NCBI GenBank assembly: GCA_017631745.1
Contig: JAGBSR010000171.1
Coordinates: forward strand, 1-12,998
Length of the DNA: 12,998 nt
Direction of reading: 5' to 3'
Source: Clostridia bacterium
Lineage (GTDB): Bacteria > Bacillota > Clostridia > Oscillospirales > Acutalibacteraceae
Shown here: one piece after another, positions 5,960 through 12,998 of the stretch
Layout of the letters: the number at the start of each line of letters is the position of its first letter
Numbering within the stretch: position 1 is the stretch's first letter
Position numbers and translations under genes: made by a program
Notes under the pieces: model-generated
The model's input: the letters and a program-made list of their open reading frames with translations, nothing else
Told to the model about the DNA's origin: nothing
The model's database searches: none

Positions 5960-8900
5960 ATGCTTAATTTTATTGTAGGAGTTAAAAACAGCGGCAAAAC
6001 TTCAAAGGCGCACAGCATACTCGGCAAGTGTGCTGCCGAGGGTAAGAAGACAATGCTTATTGTACCCAAGCAGTTCACCTTCGATACGGATAAGGCACTG
6101 CTTCATCTTTTAGGCCCGAGGACTGCGAGCGAAATAGAGGTGCTGTCTTTTCCGCGACTGTGTCAGGCTGCCGTTAAAATCTACGGCGGTATAAATCAGC
6201 CTGTTGCCAAGGGCGGAATGCGCGATATTTTTATGTCCGTAGCTGTTGAGGGCGTAAGAGACAAGCTGAAGGTTTTTTCAAAGCATAAAAATGAAATAGC
6301 TCTTGTGACAAAGCTTCTGGGTGAAATTGACCAGATGAAAAACAGCGGTGTGACTCCTGATGAAATAGAAGAGAAGGCTCAGAATCTCAGTGATAATATG
6401 CTGAAAGAAAAGCTTCTGGAAACGGCTATGGTTTACCGTGCTTATGATGCGGTGGTATCACAGAGCCACTTTGACGACGAAGACCTGCTTATGAGGGTTT
6501 ACGAGATAATAAGAGGCACCGATTTCTTCAGCGGTACCACTATAGTTATCGATGGCTTCAAGGGCTTCACCTGCCCCGAATATAAGCTTATTGAGCTGAT
6601 GATAACCAAGGCTGAAAATGTATATATCACCCTTTGCAGTGAGGACCTCAGAGATATCAACGACCTGGGTGCTTTCGGCAGTGTCAATGCGGCGGCAAGA
6701 AGACTTATGCTTATTGCAGGCAACAACGGTGTTGAGACGGGCGAGATAATAAAATGTGAGCGCAATGCCGAATATTTCACCGAGGAAATGTTACATCTGC
6801 AGAATAACATATATAAAACCGAAACAGAGATTTATCAGGGTGAAACAGATAAGGTAACTTTAATAAAAGCAGACTCAAGAGAGAACGAGTGTGATGCTGT
6901 CGCAAGGCAGATCAAGGCTCTCATCAGACTCGGTGAGTACCGCTGCCGTGATATTGCAGTGGTTTACAGAAACGACGAGAAGTATCACAAGGCAATGACT
7001 CAGTCTATAAGAAAATATGAGCTTCCCTTGTTTGAGGATAAGCGTCAGCCCGTAGCAAATCAGCCTCTTATATGCTTCGTCAGATATCTGCTTAGCATAT
7101 GCAGCGAGGGCTACAATTCAGACTATATTTTTCGACTCGTGAAAACGGGTCTTTGCGGCTATGGCGAAAAAGAAATCAGCGAGCTTGAAAACTATATCTT
7201 CACCTGGGATATTTCGGGCAAGAAGTGGCTGGCTGAGTTTACCGCTAACCCTGACGGCTTCGGCAGTGCCATGAAAGAAAGACAGCTCGCGGCTCTTGAA
7301 AGCATAAACGCTTTGAGAAAGAGTATAACCGAGCCTATTGAAAAGCTCAGAGAGAGCCTTAAGGATGCTTCGGGCAGAAAGTGTGCCGAGATAATCTACC
7401 GCTATCTCAGAGACAGCAAGGCTGACGAGAGACTCAAGGACTACGCAATACTTCTTGAAAATCAGGGTCTCGGCGAGCTTGCAACAGAGCAGGAGCAGGT
7501 TTGGGATATACTTATGGAAATTCTCGACGAGCTTGCACTGAGTCTCGGCGACAGAACTGTAAGCGTAAAGAGATTTCTCGAGCTGTTTGAGATAGTCGTA
7601 GCTTCAAAGAGTCTGGGCAAATTGCCCGACGGCTATGACGAGGTAAGCATTTGCAGTGCCGACAGGATGCTGACAAATTCCGCTAAGGCTGTTTTTCTCG
7701 TGGGTATGAATACAGGCGTATTCCCATTGCAGAGAAGTCAGGGCGGTATATTCTCCGCACCCGAAATCAGAAAGCTGTCTGATGCGGGTCTGGAAATAGG
7801 CGAGGATATAAAGAAGCTTACAAGCGACGAGAGATTCATCTGCTACAATGCTCTCTCAAGCGCTACTGAAAGAATATATCTTTCATACTGCACATCGGGT
7901 GACGGCGGTGAAGCTCTTACGGAAAGCGAATGTGTAAGACAGGTTGCGACTGCTTTCCCAAATTGCAGAAGCATCAGCACCGCTTCTCAGGATATAAGCG
8001 AGCTTATTGAAAGCAGACAGTCTGCCTTTGAGCTTATGGCAAAAAGATATAAGCTGACAGATGAAAAATCTCAGGCACTGAAAGAATATTTCAAGGATAT
8101 GCCAGAATATCGGGGAAGACTCGAAGCTATTGAAAGAGCAGTATCCGATAAGGATTTCCTCATTGAAAACAAAAAGACCGCCATGGCTCTTTTCGGCAAG
8201 GATATGAGCTTTTCGGCATCACAGCTTGAGACCTACGGCAAGTGTCCCTTTATGTACTTCTGTCGTTACGGTCTGAGAGCAAACCCCAGAGAAAGAGCTC
8301 GCCTTGATGCGAGAATGGGCGGTAATGTGGTGCATTATGTGCTTGAAATGGTACTCTCGGAATATCGCGGTAAGGAATTTCTCTCTCTCGGCAAAGAACC
8401 TCTGCACGAGAAGATAAAGTTCCACCTTTCGGAGTATATGCGCCTTTATATGAGCGACAGCGAAAAGGATAGCCTGCGTTTTGGTTATCTTTACTCGAGA
8501 ATGTTCAAGATACTCACACATCTGTTTGAAAGACTCACCGACGAATTCGGTGACAGCGACTTTGAGCCCTGTGAGTTTGAACTGAGCATAGACAGCGAAA
8601 GCGTAGTCAAACCCTTTAAGGTTGAGCTTAAAGAGGGCAGTGTTGAGCTGACGGGTAAAATTGACCGTGTGGACAAAATGGACAAGGACGGCAAGAGATA
8701 TATCCGTATTGTTGATTATAAAACAGGCGTTAAGGATTTTGAACTCAGCGATGTCTTTTACGGTGTGAATATGCAGATGCTTCTTTATCTTATAAGCATA
8801 TGGCGCGGCGGCAGTGAGTTTTACGAAAACATCACCCCTGCAGGTATACTTTATTTCCCTGCAAATCTTCTGAGCTGTGATATAGACAGAAACGAAAGCG

Positions 8901-9343
8901 AAGAAGCAAAACAGAAAAAGCTTCTTTCAAGGGGCAAGATGAAGGGTATGCTTGTGCTCGATGATGAGAGCATAGAGGCTATGGATAAGAGCAAAAGAGC
9001 TGTTTTTCTGCCTGTTTCCTTTGATAAAAAGACAGGGCAGGTAAAGGGTAAGTTTATCACTCTGCCTCAGCTTGAAAAGCTCGGTAAAATTATAGACGAT
9101 GTAATAATAAATATGGGCGACAGCCTTCATAACGGCATAGTAGGGGCAAGACCTCTTTCGGGCTCGGGTAACAGCGAGACCTGTCAGTGGTGCAACTATA
9201 AGGATGTCTGTCTTAAGGATAACCCGAAAATCAGATATGCAGAAAAACTCAGTCACGATGATTGCTTAAGAAAGCTTGCAGGAGGTGAGGACAGTGGCGA
9301 GAATATGGACTACGGCTCAGTCGGATGCAATAAACGCCCTTGA
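5960..9343 (+). CDS. addB: ATP-dependent helicase/deoxyribonuclease subunit B (AddB)
   Basis: AddB pairs with AddA to form the Firmicutes counterpart of RecBCD, which unwinds and degrades broken DNA ends until it meets a Chi-like sequence, then yields 3' tails for RecA. The 1127-residue length is normal (around 1150). A Walker A motif G-x4-G-K-T is at residues 7-14 (GVKNSGKT). The C-terminal nuclease of the RecB/Cas4 type shows His792 (GGNVVHYVLE), Asp902 (KIDRVD) and Asp919-Tyr920-Lys921 (RIVDYKTG), with Gln939 downstream. The four iron-sulfur cysteines of AddB are all present: Cys762 (GKCPF), then Cys1075, Cys1078 and Cys1084 in C-x2-C-x5-C spacing. This cysteine set separates AddB from the unrelated RexB. 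The ATG at 5960 is backed by AGGGAG six bases upstream. The end overlaps addA. The call is very secure. Confidence 0.97.
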   Translation: MLNFIVGVKNSGKTSKAHSILGKCAAEGKKTMLIVPKQFTFDTDKALLHLLGPRTASEIEVLSFPRLCQAAVKIYGGINQPVAKGGMRDIFMSVAVEGVRDKLKVFSKHKNEIALVTKLLGEIDQMKNSGVTPDEIEEKAQNLSDNMLKEKLLETAMVYRAYDAVVSQSHFDDEDLLMRVYEIIRGTDFFSGTTIVIDGFKGFTCPEYKLIELMITKAENVYITLCSEDLRDINDLGAFGSVNAAARRLMLIAGNNGVETGEIIKCERNAEYFTEEMLHLQNNIYKTETEIYQGETDKVTLIKADSRENECDAVARQIKALIRLGEYRCRDIAVVYRNDEKYHKAMTQSIRKYELPLFEDKRQPVANQPLICFVRYLLSICSEGYNSDYIFRLVKTGLCGYGEKEISELENYIFTWDISGKKWLAEFTANPDGFGSAMKERQLAALESINALRKSITEPIEKLRESLKDASGRKCAEIIYRYLRDSKADERLKDYAILLENQGLGELATEQEQVWDILMEILDELALSLGDRTVSVKRFLELFEIVVASKSLGKLPDGYDEVSICSADRMLTNSAKAVFLVGMNTGVFPLQRSQGGIFSAPEIRKLSDAGLEIGEDIKKLTSDERFICYNALSSATERIYLSYCTSGDGGEALTESECVRQVATAFPNCRSISTASQDISELIESRQSAFELMAKRYKLTDEKSQALKEYFKDMPEYRGRLEAIERAVSDKDFLIENKKTAMALFGKDMSFSASQLETYGKCPFMYFCRYGLRANPRERARLDARMGGNVVHYVLEMVLSEYRGKEFLSLGKEPLHEKIKFHLSEYMRLYMSDSEKDSLRFGYLYSRMFKILTHLFERLTDEFGDSDFEPCEFELSIDSESVVKPFKVELKEGSVELTGKIDRVDKMDKDGKRYIRIVDYKTGVKDFELSDVFYGVNMQMLLYLISIWRGGSEFYENITPAGILYFPANLLSCDIDRNESEEAKQKKLLSRGKMKGMLVLDDESIEAMDKSKRAVFLPVSFDKKTGQVKGKFITLPQLEKLGKIIDDVIINMGDSLHNGIVGARPLSGSGNSETCQWCNYKDVCLKDNPKIRYAEKLSHDDCLRKLAGGEDSGENMDYGSVGCNKRP
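9280..9296 (+). promoter_or_regulatory. Ribosome binding site that sets the addA GTG start inside addB
   Basis: AGGAGGTGAG begins at 9280, within the last 65 bases of addB, and the GTG at 9294 follows the AGGAGG core after 8 bases. The site decides between this GTG and the in-frame TTG at 9276, which lies before the site. Because it is inside the translated addB frame, ribosomes finishing addB can feed directly into addA. Confidence 0.8.
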
Positions 9344-12300
9344 CGGCAATGTGCTCGTATCAGCGGCGGCAGGCTCGGGTAAAACCGCTGTTCTGACTCA
9401 GCGAGTAATAAACCGCCTGACAGTAGGCGACAACCCCACAAGCGTTGACCGCCTTCTCATTGTAACCTTTACGAGAGCTGCGGCTCAGGAAATGAGGCAG
9501 AGAATAGGCGATGCATTGTCGGAGCTTCTGAAAAATGACCCCACAAACCGCAACCTCATAAATCAGCAGATACTTCTGCCCTCGGCAAAAATCTGCACAA
9601 TCGACAGCTTCTGCTCAGACCTTGTGAAAGAAAACTTTCAGGCTCTTGAGATATCTCCCGATTTCAAAATAGCTGACGAGGGCGAATTGCAGATACTCTC
9701 AAAGCAGGCTATGGATATCACTATGGAGCAGATGTATCAGACAGATGACGACTGCGGCTTCAGAAATCTCGGTGAGCTTCTTTTCAGTGGAAGAGACGAT
9801 AAAAAAACAGCCGAAATGGCAGAAAAGCTTTACAGCAATTCCGTGTCCTTTCCCTTCCCCGAAAAATGGCTTGACGGACTCTGTCGTGATTTTGAAGAGG
9901 GCGTAGGAATTAAAGATAGCGCCTACGGTAAAATTGTTTTGGCTCATCTGAAAAGTGCTCTTGAATACTGTATTGACATATCTTCGGCAGTTATAAGCGA
10001 GTGCGACGGCAACGAGGATTATGCGAGAATTCTCTATGATGCAATATCCTCCGACAAGGCTCAGGCTGAATATATCCTCGAGAGAATTGAGTCAGACCAG
10101 AGCTGGGATGAAATCAGACGCGCTGTTGCGGCCTATGCACCTGCCAAAAGAAAAAATATCACAGGCGAGCTCAAGGAGGATATGACTCTCGACGCTCTTA
10201 AAAATAACCGCGACCGTGTTAAAGATGAGCTCAAAGGTCTTGGCGGATATCTTTGCTGCAGCGAAGAGGAATACAACGACGATATGTGTTTCCTGAGACC
10301 TATGATAAAGGCTCTCGTTAAAACCGCAAAGCTCTATAAGCAAAACTTCGACGCTATAAAGAAAGAAAAGAAGGTTGCCGATTTCAGCGATATAACCCAC
10401 AGAGCTCTCGAGCTTCTTGTAAAAGAGACACATGAGGGCTGGTGCAGTACCGCCCTTGCGGAAAATCTCAGAGACAACTTCGATGAAATTCTCATCGACG
10501 AATATCAGGATACCAACGCTGCTCAGGATATGCTTTTCACGGCTATCTCAAATAATAATCTGTTCCGTGTAGGTGATGTCAAACAGAGCATTTATCGCTT
10601 CAGACAGGCCAACCCCGATATCTTCATCTCCCTTAAAAATGCATATAAGCCCTATGATAAAGATGCCAACGAGTACCCTGCAAAGATTGTGCTGGGTAAC
10701 AACTTCCGTTCACGTAAGGGCGTGACGGATATCATCAACTTTGTCTTTGCTCAGATAATGAGCGCTTCCTGCGGTGATATCGACTATAATCAGGATGAGG
10801 AGCTTGTTTTCTCGGCAGGGTACAGCCAAAAGGATGAACCCTCTGCTGAGCTTCATCTTGTTGAGTTTGACCCCAAGAACGACGATGGCACAGACAAAAA
10901 CGAAGCTGAGGCTTATCACATAGCCGAGGTTATAAAGGATATGATAAACAGCGGGTATACTGTTCAGGAGGGCGACGGTGAAAGACCCGTAACCTATAAG
11001 GACTTCGCTATTCTGATGAGAGCTACGGGCTCGGGCAAGGGTGTGAAATATGCCGAGGTTATGCGCAATGAGGGCATACCTTGCTTCACCGAGGTGTCCG
11101 GCGAGTTCCTTACATCTACGGAAATAACTCTTGCGGTAAATATTCTCCGTGTTATCGATAATCCCAAGCAGGATATTCCTCTTCTGAGCGTGATGATGTC
11201 TCCTGTTTTTGGCTTCACCGCCGATGAAATCAGTGAGCTTCGTATAAAGAGCAGACGGGGTGATATTTACACCTGCCTTATCTCAAATGAAGACGAAAAG
11301 GTCAAGAGCTTTTTTGAAAAAATCAGATATTGGCGCAATCTCAGTGTGTGTCTGAGAGTCAAGGAGCTGCTTGAAGAAATCTATTCAGACACAGCTCTGC
11401 CGTCAATTTTTCAGGCAGTTGACCCCTCGGGCATCAAGAGAGGCAATCTTATGCTTCTTTGCGACTATGCGGATATATATGAAAACTCAGGTTACGGCTC
11501 ACTGTCGGGCTTTATAGGCTTTATCGACCGCCTGGGCGACAAGCAGAGAGATATCTCAGGCTCCGTTGCTAAGGCTCAGGAAAGCGACTGCGTGAAGATT
11601 ATGACAATCCACAAGTCAAAGGGTCTTGAATTTCCCGTGTGTATATTGGCATCCTGTGCATCTCAGTTTAACAAAAGCGACGAAAAAGAGAGCCTTGTTA
11701 TCAGCCAGAAATACGGTCTGGGCGTAAAGCGAAGAGACATCGAAACCTTCGCTCAGCACACAACTCTTTGCCACAGTGCAGTAAAGCTCGGCATAAGAAA
11801 AGACAATATCAGCGAAGAGCTGAGGGTCCTTTATGTTGCAATGACCCGTGCTCGTGAAAAGCTGATTATGGTTTATACCAAAGATAAAATATATGATAAA
11901 TGCCGCAAATACGCTTCGGAGATTTCAGCTAATAAGTCGAAATTTTCTCCCTATGCATGTTCAGGTGCGAACGGCTACGGAGAATGGCTGCTGAGCACAC
12001 TTATCAGACACCCCGATGCTTATGAATTAAGAGAAGCGGCAGGCATCAGTCATAATATCGTTTTACCTTCAACTGTGCCTCTTAAGATAGTTTACACCGA
12101 TTTCGTTTCGTACTCTGCCGAAGAGGAAAGCACTAAGGTTGTGAAGAAGGCCGACGAAGAATTTATAAATCTCATCAGAGAAAGAGCTGCTTTCAGATAT
12201 AAATATGAGGCTCTCTCAGGTGTGGTTACCAAGCGAGCCGCATCAGAGACGGATAAAAACTTCATCGACCGCGACTATTTTGCTTCAAAAGAGCCCTCGT

Positions 12301-12830
12301 TTATGAGTGCATCGGGTCTTACGGGTGCGGCACGAGGTGTTGCTACTCACACCTTTATTCAGTACGCTGACTATGAAAAAGCAAAAGAGAATGTTGAAGC
12401 TGAAATAGAAAGACTGCGCGATAGGGGTATTCTGTCGAAGCTTGAGGCTGAGGCTATCAATAAAGATGCTGTCGGCAGATTTTTCTCGTCGGCACTCTTT
12501 GCAAGAATAGAGAAGAGTGAGCTTGTTATGAGGGAAAAGAAGTTTACCGTTGAGGTGCCCGTAAGTGAAGTCTATGACGGCCTTGAGGAATACGGAGACG
12601 AAATGATAATGATTCAGGGTATCGCCGACTGTGCTTTCCTTGAAGACGGCAAGCTTGTGGTTGTGGACTATAAGACAGACCGTCTGAATGACGAAGAGCT
12701 TTTCAGAGAAAAATATACCTCTCAGGTGCTCATTTATAAGAAAGCCCTCACAATGTCAACGGGTTATGAGGTGAAAGGCACTCTTCTTTACTCCTTCCAC
12801 CTCTCAAAAGAAATCAGCATAGATGCCTGA
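9294..12830 (+). CDS. addA: ATP-dependent helicase/nuclease subunit A (AddA)
   Basis: AddA is the superfamily 1 UvrD-like motor and 3'-strand nuclease of the AddAB end-resection complex. With the GTG start it has 1178 residues, slightly shorter than Bacillus AddA (about 1230). Motifs in order: Walker A AAGSGKT (25-31), TFTRAAAQEMR (motif Ia, about 58-68), DEYQD box (402-406), GDVKQSIYRFRQA (427-439), TIHKSKGLEFP (771-781) and the YVAMTRAREKL motif VI (847-857). The C-terminal nuclease shows His1019 (GVATHTF), Asp1112 (QGIADCAF) and Asp1125-Tyr1126-Lys1127 (VVVDYKTD), so both helicase and nuclease look intact. I chose GTG at 9294 because AGGAGG (9280-9285) lies 8 bases before it. An in-frame TTG at 9276 would place the start upstream of its own ribosome site. 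The gene overlaps addB by 50 bases, which suggests coupled synthesis of the two subunits. Confidence 0.97.
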   Translation: MARIWTTAQSDAINALDGNVLVSAAAGSGKTAVLTQRVINRLTVGDNPTSVDRLLIVTFTRAAAQEMRQRIGDALSELLKNDPTNRNLINQQILLPSAKICTIDSFCSDLVKENFQALEISPDFKIADEGELQILSKQAMDITMEQMYQTDDDCGFRNLGELLFSGRDDKKTAEMAEKLYSNSVSFPFPEKWLDGLCRDFEEGVGIKDSAYGKIVLAHLKSALEYCIDISSAVISECDGNEDYARILYDAISSDKAQAEYILERIESDQSWDEIRRAVAAYAPAKRKNITGELKEDMTLDALKNNRDRVKDELKGLGGYLCCSEEEYNDDMCFLRPMIKALVKTAKLYKQNFDAIKKEKKVADFSDITHRALELLVKETHEGWCSTALAENLRDNFDEILIDEYQDTNAAQDMLFTAISNNNLFRVGDVKQSIYRFRQANPDIFISLKNAYKPYDKDANEYPAKIVLGNNFRSRKGVTDIINFVFAQIMSASCGDIDYNQDEELVFSAGYSQKDEPSAELHLVEFDPKNDDGTDKNEAEAYHIAEVIKDMINSGYTVQEGDGERPVTYKDFAILMRATGSGKGVKYAEVMRNEGIPCFTEVSGEFLTSTEITLAVNILRVIDNPKQDIPLLSVMMSPVFGFTADEISELRIKSRRGDIYTCLISNEDEKVKSFFEKIRYWRNLSVCLRVKELLEEIYSDTALPSIFQAVDPSGIKRGNLMLLCDYADIYENSGYGSLSGFIGFIDRLGDKQRDISGSVAKAQESDCVKIMTIHKSKGLEFPVCILASCASQFNKSDEKESLVISQKYGLGVKRRDIETFAQHTTLCHSAVKLGIRKDNISEELRVLYVAMTRAREKLIMVYTKDKIYDKCRKYASEISANKSKFSPYACSGANGYGEWLLSTLIRHPDAYELREAAGISHNIVLPSTVPLKIVYTDFVSYSAEEESTKVVKKADEEFINLIRERAAFRYKYEALSGVVTKRAASETDKNFIDRDYFASKEPSFMSASGLTGAARGVATHTFIQYADYEKAKENVEAEIERLRDRGILSKLEAEAINKDAVGRFFSSALFARIEKSELVMREKKFTVEVPVSEVYDGLEEYGDEMIMIQGIADCAFLEDGKLVVVDYKTDRLNDEELFREKYTSQVLIYKKALTMSTGYEVKGTLLYSFHLSKEISIDA

Positions 12831-12864
12831 AAAGCCCCGTAATATAAGCAATTCGGCATTTTTT
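12824..12864 (+). terminator. Weak candidate intrinsic terminator overlapping the addA stop
   Basis: TGCC-t-GAA (12824-12831) can pair with TTCGGCA (12852-12858), giving a 7-base-pair stem with one bulged T, followed at once by six T residues (12859-12864). The loop is long (20 bases) and the stem only moderately GC-rich, so this is a weak terminator by usual standards. Its position, spanning the addA TGA, and the presence of a fresh promoter downstream make termination here plausible. Confidence 0.4.
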
Positions 12865-12929
12865 CAGACAAAGTAACAAGATGAAAGAAAAATATTTTCA
12901 AAATAAAACAAAGAAATTTCAAAAAAATG

Positions 12930-12958
12930 TTGATTTTTGATTTTGTCTATGATACAAT
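12930..12958 (+). promoter_or_regulatory. Rightward promoter for a gene beyond the right edge
   Basis: A -35 TTGATT (12930-12935) and a -10 TACAAT (12953-12958) are separated by 17 bases within very AT-rich DNA. The start would be near 12965. An SD-like GAGGTGA occupies the last seven bases of the window, so the coding start should lie within about ten bases outside it. The rest of the 12831-12998 gap shows no open frame that I would call. Confidence 0.65.
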
Positions 12959-12981
12959 ACCATTCGTTAAATAATGTATTG
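12955..12981. repeat. Imperfect inverted repeat overlapping the right-edge promoter
   Basis: CAATAC-c-ATT (12955-12964) and AATGTATTG (12973-12981) are complementary over nine base pairs with one bulged C, around the 8-base loop at 12965-12972. It overlaps the -10 element and the expected transcription start. It could be an operator dyad or a hairpin at the 5' end of the transcript. AT-rich DNA makes chance dyads common, so the functional reading is only a suggestion. Confidence 0.4.
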
Positions 12982-12998
12982 ATACCGAAATGAGGTGA

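Noticed and set aside
8219..9256. Several 67-109 codon minus-strand frames inside addB
   Set aside because: They overlap the conserved nuclease and iron-sulfur parts of AddB, lack ribosome sites, and look like shadow frames.
9276..9278. In-frame TTG as start of addA
   Set aside because: It sits upstream of the strong AGGAGG at 9280-9285, so the ribosome site would be inside the gene. GTG at 9294 has correct 8-base spacing.
12990..12998. ATG at the right edge as a gene start
   Set aside because: It reads ATG AGG TGA, a two-codon frame. The GAGGTGA there is better read as a ribosome site for a gene outside the window.
1..12998. CRISPR array, insertion sequence, tRNA or prophage remnants
   Set aside because: No regularly spaced repeats, transposase or integrase motifs, or tRNA-like cloverleaf with CCA-type end were seen on reading both strands. 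A tool-based scan was not possible.

Overview
The window looks like an ordinary stretch of low-to-mid GC Firmicutes chromosome. The class Clostridia is most likely, perhaps an Oscillospiraceae/Ruminococcus-like gut organism. The pointers are AddA/AddB in place of RecBCD, a YmdB-type phosphodiesterase, a LuxS, a lipoprotein binding protein of Gram-positive style (lipobox plus Thr-rich linker), AGGAGG-type ribosome sites, TTG/GTG starts and sigma-A-like promoters. The exact genus is an inference and cannot be fixed from the sequence alone. No mobile element, CRISPR array, tRNA or rRNA was seen.

Layout. The window is organised around a divergent promoter region at about 5818-5959. Leftward (minus strand) runs a tight six-gene unit, in transcription order: a histidine-phosphatase-family protein, a YmdB-like metallophosphoesterase, an extracellular solute-binding lipoprotein (SBP family 5), RecG helicase, LuxS, and the start of an unrecognised gene cut by the left edge. 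Gaps are 20, 15, -1 (TGATG overlap), 16 and 47 bases, so these are probably one operon. Rightward runs addB-addA, overlapping by about 50 bases if the preferred GTG start of addA is right. A weak candidate terminator overlaps the addA stop. A new plus-strand promoter and an SD-like sequence at the right edge point to another gene starting just outside the window.

How the genes fit together. AddAB resects double-strand breaks to make recombination substrates, and RecG remodels branched DNA and stalled forks, so recombination functions lie on both sides of one small promoter region. LuxS recycles S-ribosylhomocysteine to homocysteine and releases the AI-2 precursor. YmdB is a phosphodiesterase tied to cyclic-nucleotide and RNA-turnover phenotypes in Bacillus. 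The binding lipoprotein has no ABC permease genes beside it. I found no convincing new system. The points most worth a second look are the mixed gene content of the leftward operon, the symmetric back-to-back -35 boxes, the addB/addA overlap, and the promoter with an inverted repeat at the right edge.
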